DNA of 64,000 nt from the NCBI GenBank assembly GCA_033239525.1, contig BSYO01000030.1:3324850-3388849 (forward strand), read 5' to 3'. The notes below the pieces were generated by a model that saw only the letters and a program-made list of their open reading frames with translations, did no database searches and was not told the origin of the DNA. The position numbers and the translations under genes were made by a program. Below, in pieces: positions 34,262-45,630 of the stretch. Every line of letters starts with the position of its first letter. Position 1 is the first letter of the stretch. This DNA comes from Nepenthes gracilis. Its lineage: Eukaryota; Streptophyta; Magnoliopsida; Caryophyllales; Nepenthaceae.

Positions 34262-36367
34262 TCAAGGGAGCGTCCCTCGGCTCCCGCCTCGAGCCTCTTG
34301 GACTCCTGAAGATCCCGCCTGATCCACTGGAGCTGCCTCCTCGGGTGTAAGAAGTTCACCGTCGGGCCCTCCCCGAGGAGGCCCGGGAAAAGGCCAATCA
34401 GCAACGCCGTATAAGTCTTCTACGCCCAAGGCACTGGCGTTCCTTGGGTCGAGGACGGCTACAGGAAAATGCGGACGGACCAGTCGCGCCACCCGGCGGC
34501 ACAAACGGATGCCGTCCCAGAACTTGCCCTCCAACACTGGAGCCATCTCGGCAATCTGCACAGAGGTCCTCAACCTCTCAAACTGGCGAAGGATCCGATC
34601 CTGAAGGAGGCCCTGATGAAGCTGCAGAAGCTTGACAGTGTCCTCCAAAGAGGCAATCTTCTTCTTAGCTTCAGCCAGCTCTGCTTCTGCTCGCTGTGCG
34701 GGCTCATGAGCGCCCTCGAGGATCCCACCTCCAGGCAGGATTGGGCGATCACTCCCACTAGTCCACCAAGGCCCTTGATCAGGCCTTGGAGCTGCTGCAG
34801 AAAGGCTAGTCAAAGAACGAACAAATGGGAACAAGACAGGGAAGGAAGTAGAGGATTACCTTAGAAATGAGAGGATCATCTCCTGTGCTACACCCCTCAA
34901 GGATCTCGGACTCCTGAGGACCGCATCGAGACCCCACAGGTGCCTCCTCGGACGCAAACTCGTCAGCTATAAAAGGCGCTGGAAAGTCCGCCTCAAAATC
35001 AGCGTCCCCGGGGAACACGGGCAGCCACTCGGCTTCAACCACAGCAGGACGCTCAGAAGGATCGGGGGGCGCGAGCCCATCAACACTTAGGTCCTCGACT
35101 TCCACGACCTCATGGGCCGCTTCAGCCGTCATCTCCCTCTCAGAGTCCACCATGACGCTCCCGCCTCCTATGTCCTCGGAAGGGTGATTAATCCTGTCCG
35201 AGACGCCACCAGGCAGATCAGCAAGAGCTCCAAAGACGGGATCATCACTGGGGGCCGGACGTCCGAAAACTCCGTAGTCTGGGCGGGCACCTCCGTGAAT
35301 GCAGCAGGAGGATTAGCAGTGGAAGTGAAGGCGAGACCCTCGGATCCCGAGGACCCCGAAAGAAGGACTCCAATCCTCGGCCTCTTTATCAAAGGAACAT
35401 CATCGTCATCATCGTCGAGGGGCTCAGCGTCCGAGAGCTCTACCACCTGAACAGCCACCCCCGAAGGCTCAGCAAGATTAGTAGCGGCAGTGAAAGCGAG
35501 ACCTCTAGACCCCGAGGACTTAGGCATGGGAATAGTCCGCGACCTCTTATTCAGAGGAGCAGCCACGTCCTCATCGCTCAGATCATCGATGTCAAAGACG
35601 TCATCATCATCAGAGGAGGGCTCAGCAACGGGACCGCCAATCCTCAGTGTCCCAGCTCCCATCCTCGGTCTCTCCTTGGCCTTTACAGAAGGAGCTGGGC
35701 CGGGAGCCTCATCCCGCGGTCCCCATTTGGCAATCTTGAACTTCTCAGAAGACAACCAGATATTGCGCTTGTTCAAGTGAAAGCTCCACAGATTGGCCAG
35801 TACCAAGTCCGTGTACACCTTCACATTCTCCCTGTCATCCTTCGAAGGGTCAGAACTGTACTGGCTAGCTACTTTCCCCTACTTAGAAGGGATGGCCCAG
35901 TGCTCGTAGATGCCCAAGAAGAAAAATTTATCCTTCCACCACTTCGTGGAGTCCGGGTTACCTCTGCACAGCATAGAACATTCCGGGTGGGGAGTCATCA
36001 CAATCCAGTCAAGGTTCTAAGTAAAACGGAACAGCACCTTGACTGTAAGAGCATTGAAGAGCTTCTCATGACGCCGAAAGAAAACGCACAGGGACACCAG
36101 ATACCTTACGGCGTTTGGCTGAAGTCTGGCAAAAGACACCCCGAGCGTCCTCATAATGTCGTAAAGCTCCTTCGAAACGGAAAACCGTAGCCCGCCTTTG
36201 AGGTGGACTTCGTAAACAGTCATAAAGCCATCCGGAGGGTACAGTGCCCTATCGTGCGGCTCCGGAACCACCAGCGCCATAGACTCAGGGATTCGATATT
36301 GATCCCGAATCTCCGTGAGCTTGTCGAGCGTCACCTTGGAAGCAATCTCTCTCACTCCGGGCGCCAT
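34262..36367 (-). pseudogene. Element C antisense gene (PF04195-like, with candidate intron)
   Basis: Starts MAPGVREIAS (36367). The PF04195-like part is PPDGFMTVYEVHLKGGLRFS, then LQPNAVRYLVSLCVFFRR. Two TAG codons (about 36017 and 35880) interrupt an otherwise continuous frame through the Ser/acidic middle with KRSR and KRPR basic clusters (35824-35168). After 35153 it continues to PLISK, where AAG|GTAATCC, a pyrimidine-rich stretch and TTTCTGCAG (about 34860 to 34799) form a plausible intron. The last part (34740-34262) has a coiled coil AQRAEAELAEAKKKIASLED, then FWDGIRLCRRVARLV and VLDPRN. The gene is kept although pol is gone. Confidence 0.7.
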
Positions 36368-36820
36368 GAACGCAGAAAGACAGAGACGAAGAAGAAGCTC
36401 GAACAAAGTAGAGAGCGAAAGGTCTCAGCGATCGGAAGGGAAAACGGATGGACAGGGGCGAAGATGAAAATTTAGGGCAAGAGGGCGTTTAAATAAACCC
36501 TGGAGTACAAAAAGGCGCACTCATTACCCTTGCCACACATCGATCGGCCATTCGTTTCGGGGGAATGATGGCCTTTCCTTCCCAAGGCGTCTGCCAGCGC
36601 GTCACATCAGTCAGGTACCGCATTTAATGCTCCCCAGGGAAGCAAAGCGGCAGCGGCAAAAAGGCCTCGGACCCAGAAGAAATCCTGGGGCCACCCCCCA
36701 TCAAGCTCAACGCAGTACTCGCCACAAGGACACACGTACTCGGACGGCTGGTTCCGCCAGCATACTAGTAACTTCATGCCAAAAGGCCGGGAACTCCAGG
36801 CCCTTTGGGATAGGGGGCTA

Positions 36821-37716
36821 TGTTGGGCCCGATTATAAGGGCCCATAAAGACACGGCCCAGAGGAAAAGCCCCGAATAGAGCCCAAGGACCGAGAACTTT
36901 GGAAGCCCAGCTGAGTCTCAATATTACCCAAGAGGTCAAGGAAAAGCCCCTGGACTTTCCTAGAAGGTCCTCCAAGAACGAACTCCTCTCACGAGTCCAC
37001 GAGCTCACAAGGTGCCCCACTCAGGGACGAGGACCGCTCATCCAAGGCTGGGAATGCCAGCTAGGCAACTTCATCGATTTCCAATAAACTTGCAACCACC
37101 ACCAGTCGCCGTCTCAACAGGGCACGCTTAGTCAATTCATGACTGTCACTCAGACACTGCATGCGTAGGCCTGCCAGCGGCGCTAGCCGCATGCCTTACC
37201 GCGCACGTCAGCAGCATTAAAGGGAGTCGGTGGACCAGTTCCTCAACCACGCGATGGACGCCACGTGTTTCCTCCCCAACGGCCTGGTTTCCCCTATAAA
37301 TACTCAGCAAAGTCCCTTTCTAAGGGGACCGGACTCTCCTTCTCAGATTAGCTCCAAGGAACACTCCTTCCCCACAAATCAGCTCCATAAAAAGAGCAAA
37401 AGACTCCTAGCGAGCATAGTTTTCCAAGAGAGAAACACGATACAAGAGGCAGGGAAGGGATTAACCCTCACAACTGTACTTTGTAAAGACTTCAACCCAA
37501 ATAGTGAAGCACTTTCAAGGCCCTGAGCCTCGTGATTTTTCCTCCCCATTTAAAAGGAGGTTTTTCACGTAAAAAATCCGGTCTCAATCTTTATCTCGTG
37601 TCCAACACTCCAAACACTTGTGTTGCTCGGAAACCACTTATCCGACTGGACGCCATTGATCCAACACCCCTTATCAACGAGGATCCCTCTGAAGGCCGCG
37701 GTACCAGAACGCAACA
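36821..37716 (+). repeat. Element C 3' LTR (896 bp)
   Basis: Preceded by the PPT at 36807-36820 and followed by TSD AATAG. It aligns with the 5' LTR throughout, with a few short indels such as near 36880. Confidence 0.9.
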
Positions 37717-37756
37717 AATAGTATTAGTAATGAATAATAATATTAAAAGGTATTAC

Positions 37757-37843
<87 letters not shown>
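37757..37843. repeat. (AAT)29 microsatellite in S2
   Basis: An uninterrupted AAT/ATA triplet run of 87 bp. It produces artificial poly-Asn and poly-Tyr ORFs. S1 has a shorter run at the matching position. Confidence 0.95.
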
Positions 37844-38457
37844 CAGGGAAGGAACAAAATGAACGATGAAAAAGAAGAGGGAAAGGAAACAGGGAGAGAT
37901 CTTCGGCCGGTCTTTGCTCTGTGTCGATCACCAACTTTCCAGTCAAATGGTTGGAAAAACCATAATTTATTAGCCGATTTCCTTCTTCCACTCGGTATCC
38001 AACCTCAGACATATGGAAAAAGTGGTTGCTGCCGTGAAACCCAAGCCGTCTAGTTGATGCTATCGCCATTACCAGCGCTAATCACCATCGTGAATCCAGG
38101 CTGAAGCCGCAACTTCTATAGTCGAAGTCGCCGTCATTGGTTGGTGTCACTGCCGTCGTCGATTTGTGCCACTGCCATCATTGCCGGAACAAGAGCAATA
38201 AATCGAGGCAAGTGAATCCCCTTTAATATCATTCTCCTTTGTTTGCAAGTGATTTTCCTCTCTGTGTCATTTGTCTTCTTGCTCTACAATTATATGTTCG
38301 TTAATACCATTCTGCTCCTTTTTTCCAATTTTCATCGATACTGTTGGAATTCGGGTAATGTGTGGGATTTCGGTGAAAATCATGGTAAAAGAGAAAATTG
38401 AGGAAAAACAGAGCTTTGTGCTCTGGCTGATGGCGTCGTGAGCAATTTGGGAATTGA

Positions 38458-38760
38458 TGATTATATATATATATATATATATATATTGTTGGGTGCGTAT
38501 GCATACGGTGGGTGTGTGCGTATATATGTATATATAGGTAAGTGTTGGAGTATACAGTGCATGGTATATAGATGTGGATACGGTGTATGTGGACCGTATT
38601 TGTGTGTGCCGTATGTGGGGGTGTACTGCTGTGTGTGTGTGTGTAATGTGTGTGTTTGTGCGTGTGTGTGTCTACGGTTATGTGTATAGTGTGTGTGTGT
38701 ATGAACACTGTGTAGCCATGTGTGCGTGGGTTTGTGTAGCAGTGTGTGTGTGGTTCTGCT
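38458..38760. repeat. TA/TG simple-sequence region in S2
   Basis: (TA)n at 38462-38486 followed by long GTGT/TATGTG tracts to about 38760. This corresponds to the AT/ATAC tract of S1. No genes. Confidence 0.85.
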
Positions 38761-40356
38761 GTGGGCAGTATGGAGGTGTAGTACTGCCGTGGGCAGTGTG
38801 TGTTGATATATATATACATATATATGGGCGAATATAAATAAATATATATTTATAAATATAATAACAGTATGTGTTTATATTGTGTGCATGGGTAAATTTG
38901 GCAAGTTGGTTTATAAAACGTGGTTAAAATTATTATTTAGTTCGTTGAAAATTGCTAGACGAATTCGGGATGATTGAATCAGATTTGGTGATAATAAGCT
39001 TGTTCATAGGTGATAATTAAGATATGGTCCTAATGATAGGATATGTATATCAAAATAGAATGGGAGGCTACGGTTCTTTTTTGTTCTTTCACCGTTTCGT
39101 GATAAATTCCTTTGTGTTGGTCTCAATTGTGTGTGTACAGTTATTGTCAGTATCGAATGACAATTCTTTCATTGAAATTGTAAAGTCTTCTTTGTGTTAT
39201 GCTTGATTTTGTAAGTAGTTGAGTTATTAGCTTCTTACGGTCAAAGTTAAGGATAGCGTATAAAAACATTAAAGTATTTGGTCGAATGGGAGGTTACGGT
39301 ACCTTAATGTGGTCTACACTTCTCCGATACTAATTTCATATCATGGTAATAATGAGATATACTAATTATTGTAGAGGGATACTTATAATCATATGACCAT
39401 TATAGGAGATGATAACAGGGATATCATTTGGCAATGGGCATTATGGATGGTATCGACATGCTACGAGTACAGCTTCGAGAAGAACTATAGGGGTAATTAG
39501 ATGTCATGGATAATCTCATTGCACTTACCCAACCGTTGGGAGTGTAAATACGCAGCCTTTGGTTCATGGCGGCTGAATAAGGTCTAAGGAAATTCATTGT
39601 GACATTCCATCATTGTTAACACCTCATGAGTTTGGGATTCGGTGGAATTCACGAGTTATATTCGGTAGAATCCATGTGTTAGATTTTACGCTATCTGGAT
39701 TCAGTGAAATTCATGTTGTTATTGTTGTTTGATATTCAGGTCGTTCACATTGATATTCAGACCAAAAAATCGCTACATATCTCTTGATATCAGATTCTGA
39801 GGGGTTTTTGCATGTTATTGGCAATATTGTTATCTTTGTCATATAAGGGTTCGGTGAGACCTATCTTACTTTTGGTTTGAATCGTATTTACGACATGTTG
39901 TGACTTCTTAGATATAATTAGATTATTATAGTAATGTTGCAACAATTATATTTTTGATATCCAATATATTTATTGCTTATTAAGCATTTTTTATTATTAT
40001 CATTTGTTGGGTTTTGACTCGCACTTATATTTTCTTGGTTTCAATTTGAGTTGATTTCATAGTGCAGACTGTAGGATCTTACGTTGGCTACAGAAACTCG
40101 AGATAGATAAGATAGTAGAGATAGAGGCTCGTGAGAAGAAGTTCTAGATACAATTCATCGATCGAGGTTTTATTTGGATATATTATTGGGGTTGTATACA
40201 CATGATAATAATATTGTATATATTCATTATCTCGAAGAAATTTATTATGAGAATTATAATTATAATGTTAAATTTATGATGATGATTGAAATTTTAAATT
40301 TTCTCGTGGTCGGTCTGAACTGGGTCAAGTAACTTGGTTCGGGCCATTACATAAAC

Positions 40357-41560
40357 TCTTTGTCGAACTCGCCTAACTCAATTGCCCATTCAACTAGCCG
40401 TCCAGAAGTATCAAGCTTTTGAAATATCCCTTTTAGAGGTTGGTCAATAAGGACGATTATTTTATGGGCCTGAAAATACGGCGTCAACTTTCTTGCTGAA
40501 TAAACAAGCACTAATGCTATCTTTTCAGCATGTGTGTAATGACTCTCTACGTTAGAGAAAGTTTTATTGATATAGTAAACCGGTCGCTTAACATCCGCTT
40601 TCTGTTGGATCAGAACCAAACTTAATGCTATCTCAGAAACTGCTAAATATAGGTATAGTTCTTCGCCTTCTTGTGACATAAGGAGGGGAGGACTTGCCAA
40701 ATAACTCTATAACTCTTGAAAGGCAACCTGGAATTTTTCCGTCCATTGGAAGCCATTGGCCTTTATACCTCTCAAAGTTTTGAAGAAAGGAAGATACCTT
40801 TTTGCAGATTTGGACAAGAAGTGAGAAAGTACGGTGAGCCTTCTAGTGAGCCTTTAGACCTCTTTCACGGTTTTGGGAGGGTTCACGTCTATGATTGCCT
40901 TTATCTTTTCTGAGTTAGCTTCAATTCCTCACCTTAAAACTATAAATCCTAGGAACTTATCCGAGGATATTCCGAAAACAAACTTATTTGGATTCAATCT
41001 CATACGGTGTTTTCAGAGCACTTCGAAGGCTTCATTCAGGTCCAGGATATGATCACTAGTAGTTCTGGTCTTTATGAGCATATCGTCAATGTATACTTCC
41101 ATGTTTCTGCCCATTTGTGCTTTGAATATTTTATTCACTATCTGTTAATACGTTGCACTCGCATTCTTGAAACCAAAGTGTATTACTTTGTAATAATATG
41201 TCCATTGGTTAATCATAAATGAGATATACTCTTCATCCTCTGGGCACATACTAATCTAGTTTTAACCAAAATATACGTTCAAAAAGCTAAGTAATTAGTG
41301 ACTAGAGGTAGAGTCCACTGACAAGTCGATTCGGGATAGTGGAAAGCTGTCCTTTGGGTATGCCTTATTTATAATGATAAAATCGACACACATTCTCCAT
41401 TTTTAATTACTCTTATTCACAATGACCACATTAGAGCGCTCATTTGGATATTAGACTTCTCCGATAAAATCAGCATTTAATAACTTCTTCATTTCCTCCT
41501 TAATGGTAATGAGTTTTTTAATTGAATAGTTTCTTCATTTTTGCTTGACAGGTTTTTGAC
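40357..41560 (-). pseudogene. Tat-B RT and first RNase H remnant
   Basis: RT is scattered over frames; the catalytic box reads VYIDDML at about 41080-41103. The RNase H (40700-40357) shows EELYLYLAVSEIALSLVLIQ, HYTHAEKIALVLVYSARKL and VLIDQPLKGIFQK, ending ELGEFDKEF exactly where S2 is inserted. A stop is present just before 40700. Order and sequence parallel Tat-D 47879-49290. Confidence 0.8.
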
Positions 41561-42418
41561 TAACATCCAAGCCTAACTTGTGTACAATCACTTCGGTCGA
41601 AATTCCCGGCATGTTGGTGAGTGACCATGCAAAAACATCCCGATTTTGTCGGAGGAAATGGGTTAACTGCTCACGCAAAGGTTCTGCCAGCATGCTACCA
41701 ATCTGTATGCATTTCTCTAGATCACTGGGATTTAGTGGAATCAGATCCGTTGTTTCACAGAATTGGGCTTGCTGCAATGTGGTTTCATCTCGATAATCGA
41801 GGCCTTCTATTGGCCGATCCAGAACGTCTTGAGTAATTTGGGATAAATAACAAGTTCGGTTGATCACCTGATCACCCAAAACTTCTCCTACACCAAATGA
41901 CGTTGGGAACTTTATCTTCAAATGAGGAATAGAAGTTACCGCCCCAAATGTCGATAGGCATGGTCGACCAAGAATTGCATTGTAAACTGAAGGTAAATCA
42001 ACCACTAAGAAGGTAAGTATACAAGATGCCATTCTGGGTAAGTGTCTAGAGTGACTTCCAACTGGACGGTTCCTTGGATAGAAACTGGTTTATCACCTAC
42101 TCCATACAGTGATCCATTAGCCAATCTTAGTTGATTAATTTTTAATCCTAATTTGAAAAAGGTATCATAATACAGCAAATTACTCGAGCTTTCATTATTA
42201 ATAAATATCCGTTTCAGCTGGTAATCCACGTTACCATCTAAAACTAATGCTGATACAACCAATGGATCAGAGTGAGGGACTTGGACATGAGACATATTGT
42301 CTCTCCTAAAACTAATCATACTATCAATGTTTCCAACCCTTCGCTTCTTGTTGTTCATGGCAGCATCTTGCTGATTAGGAGAAAGAGTCTTGGCTGTCTT
42401 GAATGCAATCATGTTCAC
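41561..42418 (-). pseudogene. Tat-B protease and RT-N remnant
   Basis: SDPLVVSALVLDGNVDYQLK precedes the protease active site, which reads FINNESSSNLLY where Tat-D has FIDNGSSQNLLY: Asp to Asn and Gly to Glu, both G-to-A type changes that abolish catalysis. The following block (42032-41535) with VVDLPSVYNAILGRP and VIVHKLGLDVSQKPVKQ leads into RT. Confidence 0.85.
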
Positions 42419-42479
42419 TACTCCAACTGCTACACAATTTTTGGCTGTTGCTACTCATGTCTTTCTTCTTTTGCTCTAC

Positions 42480-44006
42480 CGGAATCACCCCCAGGCCTTT
42501 CAAGAACTTGGTGAGGTGTCCTATTAAAATGAGATCATCAATCTCTTTTTGTAAAGTTCTACATTTCTCAGTGCTGTGCCTAGGAGATTGATAGTAATGG
42601 CAAAACTTAGTTTAATCTCCACTCTTCGGATTCTTTGGGGCCTTTGGCCATTTGAAAACTTTTTCATCTCAAATTTGTATGAGTATGTTTGTCTTGAAGT
42701 CGTTTAAAGGGGTCAAGTTGAAAGGTCTGAACTCCCTACGAACTCCCGACCTGTCTCTAGACTGCTTCCTGGAGTCTTTTGAATGTGATCTATCACCATC
42801 GCCCTTTCTCTTATTCGATTGTCCTTGTTGTGAGTAGTCCACATGGCCTAACTTATTGGCCTCATTTGCTTCTTCAGCTGCTACATACGCTTGTACTGTG
42901 ACTTCTACTTCACGAAAAGTCTACAGGTTTTTGTGGGCTAGATGTTTGAAAAACTCACCCGATTCCAAGTTTGATATAAAGGTGTTTAATTGCACCTCGT
43001 CAATGAGCTTTGGAATCCGTCGAGCTTCCAAAGTAAATCTAGCCAAATAGCCCTTCAAGCTTTCACATAGCTCCTGTTTGATCCGAACCAGGTGTTAGGG
43101 TTGTTTTTCTATCTTCTGACTAGAGGCAAATTGAGAAAAAAAATTATTAGCTAACTCTTAGAACGATCAAATTGAATTAGGAGGCATTCGGTAGAACCAA
43201 GTTCTTGCATCTCCCTTCAGAGTCAAAGGAAAGTATTGACACATAGCCATTTCGTCCAGCCCCTAGAAACTTAATAGTTTACGGAAGTGGTCTAAATGAT
43301 TCATTGGATCAGCGCTTCCGTCGTACGTATCCATAGCCAACATCTTGAACTTATCGGAAAGTGGGCAAGTTCGTATCTTCGATGTGAATGGAGAACTTCT
43401 CAAATCAACAGTGTGTCCTTCGTTTTTCTCTCCAAAACCATGCTGCCCGATCTTCTCAAACTTCTCTTCCACCTAAGGAGTAGCGGTGGATCTTTTGGCA
43501 TTAAGGTAAGACCTCAATTCAGTCGGTTGGGCTTAACATTGGTGCAGTTGAATATTTTTGCCAATAGGTGGCATATTAGAAGAGGTTTCCTCTTGATCAA
43601 GAAGTCTTTTTTCACTCCGAGAATAACAGGAATTTCACTGCTCTAGGCTATCATCAAAGAATTTAGGACCTACCTGACCTTCTAATCGAGATCGGCCTCC
43701 CTCTGTTTCATTGGAAAACACTTCTACTTGGTCATGAAGTTGCTTCCTTCGATCGGTCGGTTTCTTCTTTCTTTTATTTCTTTGGGAAGTCGGAGTGTGT
43801 GTTGCGGAAGAGTGAGCATCCGACTTGGCATGACCCAACTGTTTATACAGGGTCTTGAGCGCTTCAGACATGTAGTCCATCCGCATGTTTATTGCTTGTA
43901 TGAGGTGAGCCTGCCATTCTTCTCCCTGACTATCCAAACGAGGGTCGTTGCCAGGTGTGGCGTTCTCCCTCGCAAGAGCGCTTACATGAGTTCGGGCATT
44001 AACCAT
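42480..44006 (-). pseudogene. Tat-B gag remnant
   Basis: Starts MVNARTHVSALAREN, like Tat-D MVNTRAQASTPAVE. The capsid-like core includes KFKMLAMDTYDGSADPMNHLDHF (43400-43270 region). A zinc knuckle CHYYQSPRHSTEKC lies at about 42555-42605 with the second Cys replaced by Tyr. Several stops and shifts. Confidence 0.8.
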
Positions 44007-44057
44007 TTCGGCTTTTATGTTTTTAGTGGTGAAGCTGGGTTCTTTCGTTCGCTTCCC

Positions 44058-44071
44058 ATATACGATACAAA
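44058..44071 (-). other. Degenerate Tat-B primer-binding site
   Basis: On the minus strand the LTR end CGCAATA is followed by TTTGTATCGTATATGGGAA. It keeps the frame of TTGGCGCCGTCTGTGGGAA (element C) with mostly C-to-T and G-to-A differences. Confidence 0.5.
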
Positions 44072-44098
44072 TATTGCGTCTCTGGATCTAGGTTTAAC

Positions 44099-44722
44099 AT
44101 GAAAGATTAGTAGAAATCAAAATAAGAATGAGCTAATTGTTTAACAATATGTGTAAATTTCATAATTAAACATATACTTTATTTTAAAACATGTTAGAAT
44201 AAAGCATGATCAAAACTAGAAATAATGGTATAATTTATAAGTATATCATACATAAATCATTTAAATTGGTGATCAATTTCTTTTTTTAAACTCTATATCT
44301 AATAAATATACTTAATTTATGCAAAACTTGTGGACCAATGATCAGTAGGGGCTTCATTGACAAAGAAGTGACTATCAAAACTCCGGTTATACATATTTTT
44401 ACATAATCAAAGGTTATACGCTATTATTTAAAATTCATAAGTAGGTTGTTATATATATAATTTTATAGACAATGCCAAACACCACTTTCAACTTACAAAT
44501 GATAAATTCAAATTTTGATTATTACTAAAATAAATTAGAACATGCCATAATATATCACTGTTAATTCTTTATAATAGTCTTTGTATAATTAAAATGAAAA
44601 CTCAATTCAAATATAAACATATTCTTTATATTTTTTATATTAGAAAAAATATTATTATTCTTGACTTATATAGAGTTTTGCTTTATTTTATCTTCAAATT
44701 GATGATATGCAGACATTTTAAG
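44099..44722. other. AT-rich DNA between Tat-B and Tat-D
   Basis: No gene or element end recognised. It replaces the expected rest of the Tat-B 5' LTR, so a deletion or later replacement is likely. It continues, after Tat-D, at 57418. Confidence 0.5.
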
Positions 44723-44764
44723 AACATGTTGAAACAACTGAGTAAAGTTTTAAAGTATGTAAAA
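44723..44764. repeat. Left copy of a 42-bp duplication flanking Tat-D
   Basis: Identical to 57376-57417 (AACATGTTGAAACAACTGAG and following). Two extra bases (CT, 44765-44766) join it to the truncated LTR. LTR elements normally make 5-bp duplications; AACAT, its first five bases, would be the ordinary TSD. Confidence 0.9.
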
Positions 44765-44766
44765 CT

Positions 44767-45559
44767 GAGGCGTGGCTGGCGCAGCGCCAACGGCACCCGC
44801 TGCCGTCTGCAGGTGGCCAACCAATCCTCGCTCAGGGAAAAATCGGGAGTGGTAAACAACGCTCAACAGCCTGCCAAGCACGGCAACGGGACAGCCGGTG
44901 TAACCGGCGGTCCACGACAGCGACCAGCAGCGCGATAGCCCAAGCAACGGGCGTTTTGGCGCCTAAGAATCCAACGGGAAGAGGCGTATAAAAGCCCTCA
45001 CACCCCACAGAGAAGAGGACCTTCTTTCGAGATCTCTTCGAGCATCTTTGATCCTCTACTTCCCTTTGAATCAAGAATTCAAACGGCAAATCGCACTCAA
45101 CTGCTTCCCTCTTCTCTAATTAAGAACACGAGAGCGACGAGTCGAGACGGAGCACCATCTCATCTGCAGTAGCTAACTCGCTCACCTTCCCAGCATCCCC
45201 TAAGATCACGGGAAAGTCAGCCACCCATTGCGGTGCATCAAGGAAGCCAGGCCTTCCACCACCTGCTCATTGCATTCTCCACATCACCGCACAAGCACCC
45301 CTTACGCCTACACAGCATTCCTCCGCGCACCCCTTTGCGTGTGCCATTTCCGTTTATTGCGGGAATTTGCTGACTTGAGCGTCGGAGCGGCCTCGGTGGG
45401 AGAAATCCTGCCAGACCCTTGACCTCTTGTTTGTCTTTTGTGTTGTGCAGGTCCAGGTTCACAGGGACGGAGACCGGACCCTTCTTCCGAAGCAGCCGCA
45501 TGCTTGGGAACCCAAAGGCTCTCTAATTCGTACGACAACCGTGGGCCCGGGATACAACA
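44767..45559 (+). repeat. Tat-D 5' LTR, truncated at its outer end
   Basis: 793 bp aligning with 56582-57375 of the 3' LTR; the segment matching 56373-56581 is absent. TATAAAAG (44988-44995) is a likely TATA box, also present at 56802-56809. Confidence 0.9.
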
Positions 45560-45575
45560 TTGGCACCGTCTGTGG
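45560..45575 (+). other. Tat-D primer-binding site
   Basis: TTGGCACCGTCTGTGG follows the LTR end CAACA. It differs from the element C site by G-to-A in GGCGCC. Confidence 0.75.
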
Positions 45576-45630
45576 AAAACTGACAATAAGCCAAGTGTCT
45601 CTTTCCCATCTAGCTACTGAACAACAGAAA

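Larger units (their letters stand above)
31612..37716 (+). mobile_element. Element C: non-autonomous pol-less Tat element (TR-GAG-like) with antisense gene, TSD AATAG
   Basis: LTRs are 31612-32513 and 36821-37716, both TGTTGGGCCC...CGCAACA. AATAG occurs at 31607-31611 and 37717-37721. The PBS TTGGCGCCGTCTGTGGG is at 32514 and the PPT GGGATAGGGGGCTA at 36807-36820. The 4.3-kb interior has a reduced gag (32590-33369), a tandem array (33611-33940) and an antisense gene (36367 down to 34262), but no protease, RT, RNase H or integrase. LTR identity looks above 90 percent. It must have been mobilised in trans by a complete Tat relative. Confidence 0.9.
31407..40351. mobile_element. S2: second solo LTR of the S1 family (opposite orientation), TSD TAAAC, carrying element C
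   Basis: Ends TATAGCACCC...GGCCATTACA are flanked by TAAAC at 31402-31406 and 40352-40356. The reverse complement of 37722-40351 aligns with S1 from its TGTAATGACCC end onwards. After removing element C and one AATAG, S2 is about 2.84 kb. It has no PBS, PPT or coding region, hence solo LTR. It sits between the two RNase H domains of Tat-B. The first dinucleotide TA instead of TG is consistent with one transition. Confidence 0.75.
25728..44098 (-). mobile_element. Tat-B: minus-strand Tat-lineage Ty3/gypsy element containing S2 and C
   Basis: The left (3') LTR is 25728-26351. Internal order on the minus strand is gag (44006 down), protease, RT, RNase H, [S2 insertion], second RNase H (31401 down) and integrase to about 29640. 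On the opposite (+) strand an extra gene lies between integrase and the 3' LTR (27100-28990). The second, archaeal-type RNase H and the antisense gene define the Tat lineage. The right (5') LTR is almost gone: only about 27 bp (44072-44098) match the outer end of the left LTR. Without the nested DNA the element is about 9.4 kb. The candidate left TSD ATAAT cannot be confirmed. Confidence 0.85.

Noticed and set aside
37532..38069. ORFs with poly-Asn (+) and poly-Tyr (-) runs
   Set aside because: They are translations of the (AAT)n microsatellite joined to LTR sequence.
38301..38837. His/Thr- and Cys/Val-rich ORFs
   Set aside because: Translations of (TG)n/(TA)n simple sequence in S2.
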